Positions 26,131 through 34,369 of a stretch of DNA of 64,000 nt are shown here, piece by piece (position 1 is the first letter of the stretch; each line of letters opens with the position of its first letter). This DNA is from Cronobacter muytjensii ATCC 51329. Lineage in GTDB: Bacteria; Pseudomonadota; Gammaproteobacteria; Enterobacterales; Enterobacteriaceae. The notes under the pieces are model-generated. The model was not told the DNA's origin. It made no database searches and saw only the letters and a program-made list of their open reading frames with translations. The DNA lies in assembly GCF_001277195.1 (NCBI RefSeq), contig NZ_CP012268.1, positions 2,232,001 through 2,296,000 of the forward strand, in the 5' to 3' direction. The position numbers and the translations under genes were made by a program.

Positions 26131-26727
26131 TCACTGGTCGTTGGTGTAGATGCCGGCGGAAACAATCGCACCGCCTATTTCGCGCTCGCCATACAGGAGC
26201 CCGACGGGGTTACCCATTGCCGTGGTATTCACGGGCCCGCCGAACGCATAGCTCGGCGCGTTATCGGGGTCCTGACGCGATGCCAGCCCGCCGGGCTGGG
26301 GTGACAGCATCTGCACCACGCCGCCAATCATCATCGAACCGCCCATAAGGCCAATGCTCATCGCCGTGCTGCCTGCGATGGCGCCGATACCCACGGGGCC
26401 AAGAGCAAGCGCTCCCACCACCAGCACGGCACCAAGAATGGTCTGCAGCACACCGCCACGTTTGCTTCCGGCAATCACCGGCGCGATGCGGATATCCTCT
26501 TCGCCGCTGTTATGTTTCAGCTCGTCCTGGCCGATGTTCTTTTTTCCCTTAAACACAGCAAAGCGCAGGCCGCGCAGGTGCGCCGTCTGCATGTACTGCT
26601 CAAAACCCGGAAGAATGACCGACAGCGCGTGACAGGCTTCTGCGGGGCTGGTAATCACCAGCCGGTGCTCGCGACCGAACCGCGCGCCAAGCATGCCGTA
26701 CAGCCTCACCGTTTTAAGTTCATTCAT
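26131..26727 (-). CDS. Tail assembly protein I
   Basis: 198 residues matching the lambda I family: an N-terminal ubiquitin-like region (KTVRLYGMLGARFGREH) and a C-terminal Gly/Ala-rich hydrophobic stretch (GALALGPVGIGAIAGSTAMSIGLMGG). It acts in tail-tip assembly and is not a main virion component in lambda. It overlaps K by 4 bp and precedes J. Confidence 0.9.
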   Translation of the reverse strand: MNELKTVRLYGMLGARFGREHRLVITSPAEACHALSVILPGFEQYMQTAHLRGLRFAVFKGKKNIGQDELKHNSGEEDIRIAPVIAGSKRGGVLQTILGAVLVVGALALGPVGIGAIAGSTAMSIGLMGGSMMIGGVVQMLSPQPGGLASRQDPDNAPSYAFGGPVNTTAMGNPVGLLYGEREIGGAIVSAGIYTNDQ

Positions 26728-27428
26728 GGCAGGTCCTTGTGTCTGACAATTTTAATCGTGCGATCGCGCAGATAGCCGCCATACGGCGTGGTGCAGGAGA
26801 GCTGGCCGTACAGGTGGTGCAGCAGCTGGTTACCTTCCAGCAGAATACCGGCATGATTCACCACCGGCGCGGACACCTGCATCAGCACCATGTCGCCGGC
26901 GCGCGGCTCCGTGACCTCGCGAAATCCCTCGGCATACCAGTTATCCATATAGAGATTTTCTCCTCGCTCCCACCACGGATAATCCACGCTGTAGTTGCGA
27001 AGCGTCACGCCCTGCCGGCGGTGCCAGTCCATCACCAGCGACCAGCAGTCGGCATAACCCAGTTCAAAGGCGCGCCCTTCCAGCGGCCGTTCCCCGCGTG
27101 GCGCAATGGTGCGCAGGTCGCCTTCCGGCCACGAGACGATTACCCAGGGGATGCCGTGGGCGTCGCACTGCAGCTGGTCGAGTTCGCTCGGCTGGGTGGT
27201 GGCGCCGTCGCCCGGGTGGGAATGCACAATGGCGGTGACGGTGCCCCAGTCTTCCGCCGCCGCGTAATCCTCCGGCGACAGCTCAAACTGCTCCTCCGGC
27301 GCGCCGGTGATGTTCCGGCACGGGAAATACCGCTCGACGCGGCTTTTCTGCGCCACCACGCCGCAGCACTCGCGCGGGTATTCCGCCGCAGCATGAGCCA
27401 GGATACCGGCAATGGTTTTATCGCGCAT
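26724..27428 (-). CDS. Tail assembly protein K (JAB and NlpC/P60 domains)
   Basis: 234 residues. The N-terminal JAB/MPN-like metalloprotease domain has the zinc motif HSHPGDGATTQPSELD with an upstream Glu; the C-terminal NlpC/P60 domain has the catalytic Cys in YADCWSLVMDW and His in NHAGILL. In lambda K is needed for tail-tip assembly and may cut peptidoglycan during entry. Order L-K-I-J is as in lambda. Confidence 0.92.
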   Translation of the reverse strand: MRDKTIAGILAHAAAEYPRECCGVVAQKSRVERYFPCRNITGAPEEQFELSPEDYAAAEDWGTVTAIVHSHPGDGATTQPSELDQLQCDAHGIPWVIVSWPEGDLRTIAPRGERPLEGRAFELGYADCWSLVMDWHRRQGVTLRNYSVDYPWWERGENLYMDNWYAEGFREVTEPRAGDMVLMQVSAPVVNHAGILLEGNQLLHHLYGQLSCTTPYGGYLRDRTIKIVRHKDLP

Positions 27429-27430
27429 GA

Positions 27431-28183
27431 TTACCTCCGGATCAGGCTGGCCCCCGGAAAGCCGCCGAAATCGAGCCGGGCAGCCGGGCCAAAGCGTTTT
27501 TTACAGTCGGTCAGCAGGCCCGAGCATTTATCCTGTGCAGGGTCGGTCACCGGGTTACCTTTCAGATCAAACATGCGCGGGCCGTTGTAGGTACAGCCGT
27601 CACCGCTGCGGTATTTGTTGCGGCAGGCCCAGGTGCAGACCGCCGTGATTTGGCGCGTCGGGATCAGCAGACCCTGCAGGTCCATCGGGCTGGAGAGGCG
27701 AAATTCCACCACCTCGTTGTCCTCTGCCGCCTTGCTGTCGATGTAAAATACCTGGCGGAAATACTGCCCCGGATCGGCGGACGGGTTGCCGTCAGGAAAG
27801 GTGCGCGCATCGAGATACTGCCCGAACGTATCCAGAATCGTGACCTTCGCCTGCACCATGTCATCAAAGCGCAGACAGAGCGCGGTCACCACGCCATCAA
27901 GGTTGGCGATGCGCAGCACCGGCTCCGCGCTCTGGCCGTCACTCGACGATGCCAGCCCGGTAATTTCAAACGGCCACGCACCGTATTCCTCGTCATCAAA
28001 CCAGATGGATTTAGCGGCAAGCTTCGAGGTGTCGCCGCCGCTCGCCGCGATTTCTTCCGGCGTGTGGGGAATAGTGCAGGCGTGAAAGCGCAGCACGCCC
28101 GCGCCGAACGCCGAGCCATCGACGGTCACCAGGCGGACACTGTCGCCGGGTTCAAGCTTCTGAACGTCATTACTGATTGCCAT
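27431..28183 (-). CDS. Minor tail protein L
   Basis: 250 residues of the lambda L family, with the conserved C-terminal Cys cluster (CTWACRNKYRSGDGCTYNG and CSGLLTDCKKRFG), which in lambda L binds an iron-sulfur cluster. It forms part of the tail tip. It lies between M and K with short spacings. Confidence 0.92.
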   Translation of the reverse strand: MAISNDVQKLEPGDSVRLVTVDGSAFGAGVLRFHACTIPHTPEEIAASGGDTSKLAAKSIWFDDEEYGAWPFEITGLASSSDGQSAEPVLRIANLDGVVTALCLRFDDMVQAKVTILDTFGQYLDARTFPDGNPSADPGQYFRQVFYIDSKAAEDNEVVEFRLSSPMDLQGLLIPTRQITAVCTWACRNKYRSGDGCTYNGPRMFDLKGNPVTDPAQDKCSGLLTDCKKRFGPAARLDFGGFPGASLIRR

Positions 28184-28189
28184 AAGTAC

Positions 28190-28528
28190 CTACGGAGCGA
28201 ATGCCTGTGTGAAGGTTGCGGTGAGAGAGAAAATGCCACCGCCCGGCGCCGACGGGCGGTAGGCGTCACAGCGGTAAAGCCCCGCGCCTTTCAGCGGTGC
28301 CTGCCAGATGAATGAACGGCTGCCGCCATGTCTGTCCAGAAAGTCCATAATCGCGGTGATGTAGCTTTCATCCCCAACGAATTCCAGATCCCATTTCTGA
28401 CCGCGGGCGTTGATGCCGTCTCCCGACGCCTGGGCATACCCGTCGCCGAACTGCGCGCGGCGGACGCGGTGAGTCACCTCGCCCCCGGCATTAATGCGCG
28501 GGCACCAGGTAAAGGTTTCGGTTGCCAT
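28190..28528 (-). CDS. Minor tail protein M
   Basis: 112 residues, lambda M-like (TFTWCPRINAGGEVTHRVRR, AQFGDGYAQ, LTATFTQAFAP). It is a tail-tip component directly upstream of L. The reading starts 12 bp from a hairpin that separates it from the tape measure gene. Confidence 0.9.
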   Translation of the reverse strand: MATETFTWCPRINAGGEVTHRVRRAQFGDGYAQASGDGINARGQKWDLEFVGDESYITAIMDFLDRHGGSRSFIWQAPLKGAGLYRCDAYRPSAPGGGIFSLTATFTQAFAP

Positions 28529-28539
28529 GTTTCACCCAT

Positions 28540-28561
28540 AAAAAAACCCGCCGTAGCGGGT
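28540..28561 (-). terminator. Hairpin between tape measure and tail protein M genes
   Basis: ACCCGCTACGGCGGGTTTTT on the minus strand; same sequence family as 21858, 31017 and 39094. Confidence 0.7.
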
Positions 28562-28574
28562 GGTAAATTGATTT

Positions 28575-31001
28575 TTAGCGCTTGCCCTGCGTGGCGTTCC
28601 ACAAGGGGGTGCCGGGCTTGCGCAGCTGCGAGTTGATGGTATCGAGAATGGCGCCGGTGAGCTGGTTAGCCACTGCGCCGGCGGCGTTAGTGTTGCCCTG
28701 CGCACCACCTTTGCCGCCTGTAAAATTAATGGTCCCGATGCTGACGCTGACGCCCGCGCCGCCCTGCGTGCCGCTACCCAGCGCTTTTACGCCCAGCCTG
28801 CCGGTGGCGTCGCGGGTCAGCGGCATAATGGCTTCCGGTCCGGCCTCGCCCATCAGCCCAGCACCTTTGGCAAAGGCAAACATCGTGGGGCTACTAACTA
28901 TGCTGCTGCTGAATTTACTCAGATCTGCAGATTCATAAACGCCGCCTTTGGCGTTAAGCTGAATGCCCGCAGCCGCAGAGTTATATGCACCAGAAGGCGT
29001 TGAACCAACTGCCGTAGACGCGCCGAAGCTGAACAACGAACCGATAGCACTGACGCCGTTTACCAACGCCATATTTAATGCAACCTTTTCGATCGTCTTC
29101 AGAACGCTTACACCCCAGTCTTTCCAACTGGCTTTATTATCGTTCAGCATATCGACAAGGTTATTTGTGATGCCGGACAGGGCATTCTGAACACCACTGG
29201 CCGCCTGCTGCGAATAATTCGATGCATCATCAACCCAATTAGCCAGCCCGTCCCGCGCACCGCTCATCCAGTCGGCATTCAATTGGTCAATTTGCTGATA
29301 ATAATTTTGGTAATCCCCGAGGCGTTGCGACAGTGCTTTATCAAGCTCAGCATTATAACGGTCATAATCCGCCTCGCTTTTAATGTCTCCGCGCTGATAT
29401 CTTTGCTGTAAATCAGAGCGCTTTTCATTGAACTCGCGCTCAATATCGAGCTGTTCACGCATCCACTCACGAAATTTGTCACCCTGTCCAGCACCGATAA
29501 TATCAGCGTTAAGAGAGGCTGAGGCGTTAGCATTTTCGCGCTGAAGGTTGGCGACATACTCAGCCAATTTTAGATTTTCCTCGTTAGCCTTTTTGACAGC
29601 ATTTAGGCGGTCAACTTCGGTAGCTAACTGCTCAAGCCGCTGTCGCTGCGTCTCATTTAGTCCTGAAAGTTTTCCATCAGCAATATCAAACTGAAGTTTC
29701 TGCTGCTCGGTCACTTCAAAAGATTTTTTGCCGGTAGTATCAATCAGCGCTATTTGGCGAAGATAATTCTGCTCCGTCGCCTTGAAGGTATTTTCAAGTT
29801 TCTTGCCAGAATTGTCGGTTACAGGCTTGCCGTTGACTTCCCCTGAACCAAGCTTAAAGCCAGAACTGGCTGTGCCCAGCACACCAGCAGCGTTGATAGG
29901 TAGGGTGGTCTGAAAATCCTTCATATCGCCGAGCCGTTTACGTAATTCATCGAGCTCTTTGCGACGAGAGTCTGTATCCATTCCGATCCGGTTTATATCT
30001 GCAAGAACACCCTTATCGTTCAGATCCGCCTCAAGGTTCTTTATACGCCGGAATATTTCAACACGGGATGCATTGGTCGCAAGCTGCTGCCCACCCTGGA
30101 AATTTTCTACCAATCTGCCAAGTTCTGATGCTGCCTTGCCAAGCCAGCCCACAAGAGAAGCAACACCACCAACCAGATCTGATAACCCCTGCAAGACTGC
30201 CGGATCGGTAAAAGTTTTTTTAAGATCATCAAGACCATTCTGGAGTGGCGATAGGTCAACCTTCGCAAGACCTGAAGCAATCTCAACCTTCAGGCCATTC
30301 GCCTGCGCCTCCATATCCTGAAATATTTGGCTTACTTTCAGTAAGTCATCAATGGATTTCGAATCTGGTGCAATCCCATAATCTTTAGCGAGCTGAATAA
30401 ATTGCGTTAATTTTTGGTTGTTATTATCAAAGAGAGGTAATAACTTCGATAAGTCGTTACCTAGACTTTCAAGAATATTAGTCTTTTCAGCGTTTGTATT
30501 TATTTTCCCGAGTGCTTCACCAATAGCTAATAGCTGCTTATCAGGAGTAACTTTTGAGAGTTTTTCCGCAGAAAGACCTAATGCATTCAGAGCATCGACT
30601 GCTTCACCTGATTTATTCAGAACAGCATCGCCAATTTTGTCCCCGATATCTTTGAAAATATCTGCTATCTGATCTCCAGAAACGCCGGCCTTTTCTGCGG
30701 CGAACCGCCAGGCTATCAATTCCTGAGTTGATAGGCGGAGAGACTTTGCCCAACGATCTATTTCTGTAATTTGCTCAGATGTGGATTTGAGCAAAGCAAT
30801 GCCTGCAGAGGAAGCGGCAACTGCAGCACCGGTCGCCGCTGCGCCCATAGCAGCAATGGCAGCACCAACGGCTTTAACATCCGACTCAACCTGTTTTCGC
30901 CATTTTGTTGAAGCGCGTTCGGCTTTGTCCATACCTGAGACAAAACCACCAACCTTGGCGATGAGGTCGATTGTCAATGTGCCGAGTGATTTGCCAGCCA
31001 T
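28575..31001 (-). CDS. Tail tape measure protein
   Basis: 808 residues, lambda H/TMP family. The N-terminus (KSLGTLTIDLIAKVGGFVSGMDKAERASTKW) is typical, followed by Ala-rich hydrophobic helices (about 45-75), a long coiled-coil central part (about 110-640), a hydrophobic region (about 665-700) and the C-terminal GEAGPEAIMPLTRDATGRLGV motif common in tape measures. The length sets the tail length, shorter than lambda H (853 residues). It ejects with the DNA in siphoviruses. Confidence 0.93.
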   Translation of the reverse strand: MAGKSLGTLTIDLIAKVGGFVSGMDKAERASTKWRKQVESDVKAVGAAIAAMGAAATGAAVAASSAGIALLKSTSEQITEIDRWAKSLRLSTQELIAWRFAAEKAGVSGDQIADIFKDIGDKIGDAVLNKSGEAVDALNALGLSAEKLSKVTPDKQLLAIGEALGKINTNAEKTNILESLGNDLSKLLPLFDNNNQKLTQFIQLAKDYGIAPDSKSIDDLLKVSQIFQDMEAQANGLKVEIASGLAKVDLSPLQNGLDDLKKTFTDPAVLQGLSDLVGGVASLVGWLGKAASELGRLVENFQGGQQLATNASRVEIFRRIKNLEADLNDKGVLADINRIGMDTDSRRKELDELRKRLGDMKDFQTTLPINAAGVLGTASSGFKLGSGEVNGKPVTDNSGKKLENTFKATEQNYLRQIALIDTTGKKSFEVTEQQKLQFDIADGKLSGLNETQRQRLEQLATEVDRLNAVKKANEENLKLAEYVANLQRENANASASLNADIIGAGQGDKFREWMREQLDIEREFNEKRSDLQQRYQRGDIKSEADYDRYNAELDKALSQRLGDYQNYYQQIDQLNADWMSGARDGLANWVDDASNYSQQAASGVQNALSGITNNLVDMLNDNKASWKDWGVSVLKTIEKVALNMALVNGVSAIGSLFSFGASTAVGSTPSGAYNSAAAGIQLNAKGGVYESADLSKFSSSIVSSPTMFAFAKGAGLMGEAGPEAIMPLTRDATGRLGVKALGSGTQGGAGVSVSIGTINFTGGKGGAQGNTNAAGAVANQLTGAILDTINSQLRKPGTPLWNATQGKR

Positions 31002-31016
31002 ATAACATCCTAAAAT

Positions 31017-31036
31017 AAAAACCCGCCGAAGCGGGT
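31017..31036 (-). terminator. Hairpin upstream of the tape measure gene
   Basis: ACCCGCTTCGGCGGGTTTTT on the minus strand, just before the tape measure start and after the zinc-ribbon gene. Confidence 0.7.
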
Positions 31037-31098
31037 TATATTAAAATCGCAGGGTAAATTGCTAATTTATGCAAATAAAAACCAACATAACAATTAAT

Positions 31099-31275
31099 TC
31101 AGCTCATTTTTGCTATAAAAAATATAGTAAATAAAACCCCTATTATAACTAACAATATCATCATGCATCCTGAAGGACCTTTCACCCTTAATTTGAAAGG
31201 GGCACCACACTTTGGACAAACATCAGCCTTGCTTGATACTTCCTCGCCACATTCTTTACATTTAATGAGTGCCAT
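31099..31275 (-). CDS. 58-residue zinc-ribbon membrane protein
   Basis: Starts at ATG 31275 behind a strong GGAGGTGAA ribosome-binding site. Residues 6-23 form a zinc ribbon, CKECG...CPKCGAP, and residues about 38-56 form one membrane helix (MMILLVIIGVLFTIFFI). The gene sits between the tail chaperone frameshift product and the tape measure gene, within the late operon but unlike any tail protein. Composition is AT-rich compared with neighbours. It may be a small cargo gene acting at the host membrane, for example in exclusion; that is inference. Confidence 0.72.
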   Translation of the reverse strand: MALIKCKECGEEVSSKADVCPKCGAPFKLRVKGPSGCMMILLVIIGVLFTIFFIAKMS

Positions 31276-31344
31276 TTCACCTCCTCATTCAGATTTTGAG
31301 AGAATAACAGGGAATTGAACAATGGCAAAACATCAACCTGGCTT

Positions 31345-31657
31345 ATCAATTCCAGGCATTCATAGCCTGCTCAAGGGAAATGGGTTGTTCACGAATATGC
31401 GGAGCAAAATCACATAGCCTGAAAGCTGGGTCATCTTTGCCACGATTTACGTTAGCCAGCACCGACGCCACCAGCGCGGCACCCCACTCTGTTCGCATCA
31501 TCGGGTTCAGGCTTCCGTACTGGTTGCGGTATTTGACCCAGAGCTGAAACTCGCGGAAGCTGAGAGCTTCTTGCGCTTCGGCGATTGTCCTCCCACCGAT
31601 GCCGTTGAGGACGAGTTCACACCAGATTTCGTCTTCTCCGGTAAGCTCGTCTTTCCC
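31345..31657 (-). CDS. T-part of the G-T tail assembly chaperone (-1 frameshift extension)
   Basis: Open frame without its own start, entered by a -1 shift at the slippery GGGAAAG (plus-strand 31651-31657), the same heptamer as in lambda G-T. It encodes about 103 residues (PGKDELTGEDEIW..., WVKYRNQYGSLNPMMRTEWG, ..ISLEQAMNAWN) resembling T-domains that bind the tail tube protein while G binds the tape measure. The fusion is made at low frequency in lambda-like phages. Confidence 0.85.
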
Positions 31658-31989
31658 AGGTCGTTAACTTCCTGGATTGCCAGCAGTAGCGCGATAGTGA
31701 GCTGCCCGTCCAGCGCGCCCCGCTCGGGATCTGCTTCACCCGTGATATCGGCGGGGGTGAATACCGGCTTTCCTTCTTCGTCACAGATGGAAGCAGCAAT
31801 TCGGCCAGCAACCCCGTCAATATGCCCCTGCGCCGCCATTACATCTGTCATGGCAGTGTAATAGCCCATCGGCCGAATATAGACTGTTGCGGTAAGCTCC
31901 TGGCTGCCCTGTTTCCATGTAATTTCTTTTTCAACCGGGCGCCCGGTAAACGCGCCAGCTTGTTTTAGTGAGTCGAGGGTAAGTTTCAT
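31507..31989 (-). CDS. Tail assembly chaperone G
   Basis: 160 residues from the Met at 31989 (GGGAACAGCT just upstream). The first ~115 residues (MKLTLDSLKQAGAFTGRPVE, ITGEADPERGALDG, AIQEVND) are G-like; after the slippery site the zero-frame tail is Ser/Lys-rich, as expected when a frameshift site overlaps. It coats the tape measure protein during tail assembly and is not part of the virion. Confidence 0.88.
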   Translation of the reverse strand: MKLTLDSLKQAGAFTGRPVEKEITWKQGSQELTATVYIRPMGYYTAMTDVMAAQGHIDGVAGRIAASICDEEGKPVFTPADITGEADPERGALDGQLTIALLLAIQEVNDLGKTSLPEKTKSGVNSSSTASVGGQSPKRKKLSASASFSSGSNTATSTEA

Positions 31990-32037
31990 AGCTGTTCCCA
32001 ATATTAGTGAAATGTTACGGGGCCGCAGCCCCGCAAG

Positions 32038-32541
32038 TTAACTGCCTGCCTGCGCTTTTGGGATCCAGACGGCAGAGCCGGAACGCTGGATGGAGGCTGA
32101 AGTGGAAACGACGGTGTTAGCTGCGAAGTCGAAAGGGAAATCGGCTACGTACCCCTTAAATACGAACCAGGTACGGTCATCCGGCAGTGCCAGACCGTCT
32201 ACCGTTCCCGTTGCACCAGAGGCGGCCGCCGTTGGTACTGAGTCACCGTCAGACCAACCAATGGCGAAAGTCAGCGCCTGATCTTCTTCATCGTCAGAAA
32301 TTGACAGGTTATAAAGCATGATGTGACTGGCGTTTTTGGGGTCAGCGTTTAGTGTCGCCGTTGCCTGGCCGGGCGTGCGTAAGCCGCGTTTGTAGGTGCG
32401 GTCAAACTTTTCAGAAAGACAGGTATCCTCGATCTGGTCGGCAGGGTTACTCCCCGGGGTAAAACTGGTGATGCATTCAATTTCGCTCACCGCGCCTTTA
32501 GCCAGCACGAAGAGCTGAGTGCCTTGTGTCAATACAGACAT
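32038..32541 (-). CDS. Major tail tube protein
   Basis: 167 residues, Phage_tail_3/V-like: MSVLTQGTQLFVLAKGAVSEIE, a Thr/Ala/Gly-rich beta-sandwich with FKGYVADFPFDFAANTVVST near the end. It forms the tube of the non-contractile tail. It is preceded by the tail terminator gene and followed by the chaperone genes, the standard siphovirus order. Confidence 0.9.
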   Translation of the reverse strand: MSVLTQGTQLFVLAKGAVSEIECITSFTPGSNPADQIEDTCLSEKFDRTYKRGLRTPGQATATLNADPKNASHIMLYNLSISDDEEDQALTFAIGWSDGDSVPTAAASGATGTVDGLALPDDRTWFVFKGYVADFPFDFAANTVVSTSASIQRSGSAVWIPKAQAGS

Positions 32542-32557
32542 GGGAATCTCCGGATAT

Positions 32558-32580
32558 AAAAAAACCGGCTCAGGGCCGGT
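32558..32580 (-). terminator. Hairpin before the tail tube gene
   Basis: ACCGGCCCTGAGCCGGTTTT on the minus strand, with a T-run; it sits between the DUF3168 gene and the tail tube gene. Confidence 0.6.
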
Positions 32581-32589
32581 GCTTGTGGG

Positions 32590-32955
32590 TTATCGCCTGA
32601 CTATCCAGTCAACATCGAAGGAGTAGCGGTAGCGCCTGGTTTCAGGGTCTTTTTCCTGTCCTCCCAAGCGCGTTATGTAAGCATGTGGCTCAATGGCGTC
32701 CCGCAGCGCGGCGGCCACGGCGATCACCTCATCCACCGTGTCGGCGTAGGCATCCACCTGCAGGGTGAACGAGTCGACATCGGGCCTTTGCTTGAGGTAA
32801 TTCTCCGGCGAGCCGCTGACGTTCTGCCAGACAACGTAGGGGTAAACAACAGCATCATCCTGGCGGCCGAAGGGATAGAGGCGCACCGGGTCGGTTCCTA
32901 GTAACGCCGTTACCGTCGGGCTGGCAGCGCAGACGGAAAAGATAGGCGCGATCAT
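32590..32955 (-). CDS. Tail terminator/completion protein (DUF3168)
   Basis: 121 residues of the DUF3168 (gp17-like) family: AASPTVTALLGTDPVRLYPFG, the central PYVVWQNVSG motif and TLQVDAYADTVDEV. It caps the tail tube and meets the head connector. It overlaps the upstream gp10-like gene by 4 bp. Confidence 0.87.
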   Translation of the reverse strand: MIAPIFSVCAASPTVTALLGTDPVRLYPFGRQDDAVVYPYVVWQNVSGSPENYLKQRPDVDSFTLQVDAYADTVDEVIAVAAALRDAIEPHAYITRLGGQEKDPETRRYRYSFDVDWIVRR

Positions 32956-33437
32956 GGTGGCACTCCTTTCTTTTGCGCGCGCTTAATGGCCCGGTCTATA
33001 GACTTTTCGTATTCGGTGGCGAACACGTTAACCACTTCGCCAACGCTGCTTTCCGCCGCCGGGCGCATGAAAGGCTGAGCGCGCATTTTCTCGGTACCGA
33101 ACTCAACCAGGCGCCAGTGTGGGGTCGGCGCGTTCTCGCTGAGGTCAGGATGATTTTTCAGCACGGCGCCGTGCAGCATCCCAATGCGAAAGCCCAGATT
33201 GCCGGTTGTTTTGAAAAGCCTGCCGTTCCAGCGTATCGCCACGTTCGCGGCGATGCTACGCCCGGTTTCAGGGTCGTCAATGCGGCTGGCGTTCTCTTTT
33301 GCCTTATCGACAATCACGTTGCCGGCGCGCCGGAGCGCCGCCCGCCCGCCGCGCCGCCGCAGGTCATCACTTATACTGTCCAGCTTACCCAGCAGCGAAT
33401 CGATCCCGATTATGCTGAAATCAATGCCATCAGCCAT
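32952..33437 (-). CDS. HK97 gp10-like head-tail protein
   Basis: 161 residues with the HK97-gp10-like pattern (GIDSLLGKLDSISDDLRRRG, GNVIVDKAKENA, PHWRLVEFGTEKMRAQPFMRPA). It takes part in joining head and tail. It overlaps neighbours on both sides, consistent with the connector operon. Confidence 0.87.
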   Translation of the reverse strand: MADGIDFSIIGIDSLLGKLDSISDDLRRRGGRAALRRAGNVIVDKAKENASRIDDPETGRSIAANVAIRWNGRLFKTTGNLGFRIGMLHGAVLKNHPDLSENAPTPHWRLVEFGTEKMRAQPFMRPAAESSVGEVVNVFATEYEKSIDRAIKRAQKKGVPP

Positions 33438-33768
33438 CGTTAACCCCCCGGGAGCATGGCAGCGTCAGATATTCTCGCCCGCTTTTATCGTCCTCCAGCA
33501 CGCCCTGAATGTCATAAATGCGCCCACGGTAAAGAATGCGGTGCTTATCCGTGACGTCATCACGCCAGCGGATGATGATCCGCGTCGTTACCTCGTTCTG
33601 ACCTGCTTTTGCAGCCACAAAATCGCGCGCGGAGAGGTCTGTAACGTTAGCCCATACTTGAACCACATCCGCCCAGCCACTTTCGATCGCGCCGGAGGTT
33701 GGGTTTTGTGTTTTTACAGGCTTTTGTAGCAATATACGTTTGTTCAGCTTTCCGGCCTGCATGCTCAC
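33430..33768 (-). CDS. Head-tail adaptor
   Basis: 112 residues matching the Phage_H_T_join/SPP1 gp16 type: MSMQAGKLNKRILLQKP, WADVVQVWANVTDLSARDF, IIRWRDDVTDKHRILYRGRIYDIQGV. It forms the ring beneath the portal and connector. The order portal - gp6 - adaptor - gp10 - DUF3168 is standard in HK97-type phages. Confidence 0.9.
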   Translation of the reverse strand: MSMQAGKLNKRILLQKPVKTQNPTSGAIESGWADVVQVWANVTDLSARDFVAAKAGQNEVTTRIIIRWRDDVTDKHRILYRGRIYDIQGVLEDDKSGREYLTLPCSRGVNDG

Positions 33769-33971
33769 CCCCGGACTTTGCCGCTTAGGTAGGTCGGTAC
33801 AGGGAAATCAAGCGTTGTCGTTTCGATGTCCTCGGCCAGTGACTGATAAAGCAACGCTACCAGCGCTTCATTTGAGTCCACCAGGCGATTCAGTGCGACG
33901 GTCTGCTCCTGCATCGCCTTCGTCTGCTCGGACATTGCTGCTATCAGCAGGCTTACCTGTTGTTCGTTCAT
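33765..33971 (-). CDS. Small connector-region protein, 68 residues
   Basis: A helical first half (VSLLIAAMSEQTKAMQEQTV, coiled-coil-like) and a short Pro/Gly-containing tail. It overlaps the adaptor start by 4 bp, which supports translation. No family is recognised; position suggests an accessory of the head-tail connector. Confidence 0.65.
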   Translation of the reverse strand: MNEQQVSLLIAAMSEQTKAMQEQTVALNRLVDSNEALVALLYQSLAEDIETTTLDFPVPTYLSGKVRG

Positions 33972-34042
33972 AGGCTATTCTCATCCAGTTTTTCAGCCAT
34001 TCTCTCCTGCGTTCACATCCGGAACACGGCATAACACCCCCC

Positions 34043-34369
34043 TTAAATAATGGTCGGCCGACGGAGATCGTAGATAAGCATCGTCACGGAGAACGGCAGC
34101 TCACCTTGCTGAAGCTTTTCTTCCTCTTCACCGCCCCGGTTGCGATCCAGCCAGCCCAAGAGCATGAGCAGCGCCGTCTGCGTGCGTCGTAGCGGTTCAC
34201 CTTCGATCAGCGCGCCATCACTGTTGACAACAAGGTCACGGCTTCCCTGGACATAAGCGAGAATGGCGGCGCTGCCAGCCTGAATTTTCAGTGTCAGATC
34301 AGCATCACCGGCATCATCATCAATGCGCAGGTGCTCTTTTGCCTGCGGGACAGTGACAAGTTCAATCAC
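34043..34369 (-). CDS. Head-tail connector (gp6/gp15-like)
   Basis: 108 residues: VTVPQAKEHLRIDDDAGDAD followed by helices, and ALLMLLGWLDRNRG, the pattern of Phage_connect_1/gp6-like proteins. It binds directly under the portal. It overlaps the upstream repeat-protein gene by 4 bp. Confidence 0.87.
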   Translation of the reverse strand: MIELVTVPQAKEHLRIDDDAGDADLTLKIQAGSAAILAYVQGSRDLVVNSDGALIEGEPLRRTQTALLMLLGWLDRNRGGEEEEKLQQGELPFSVTMLIYDLRRPTII

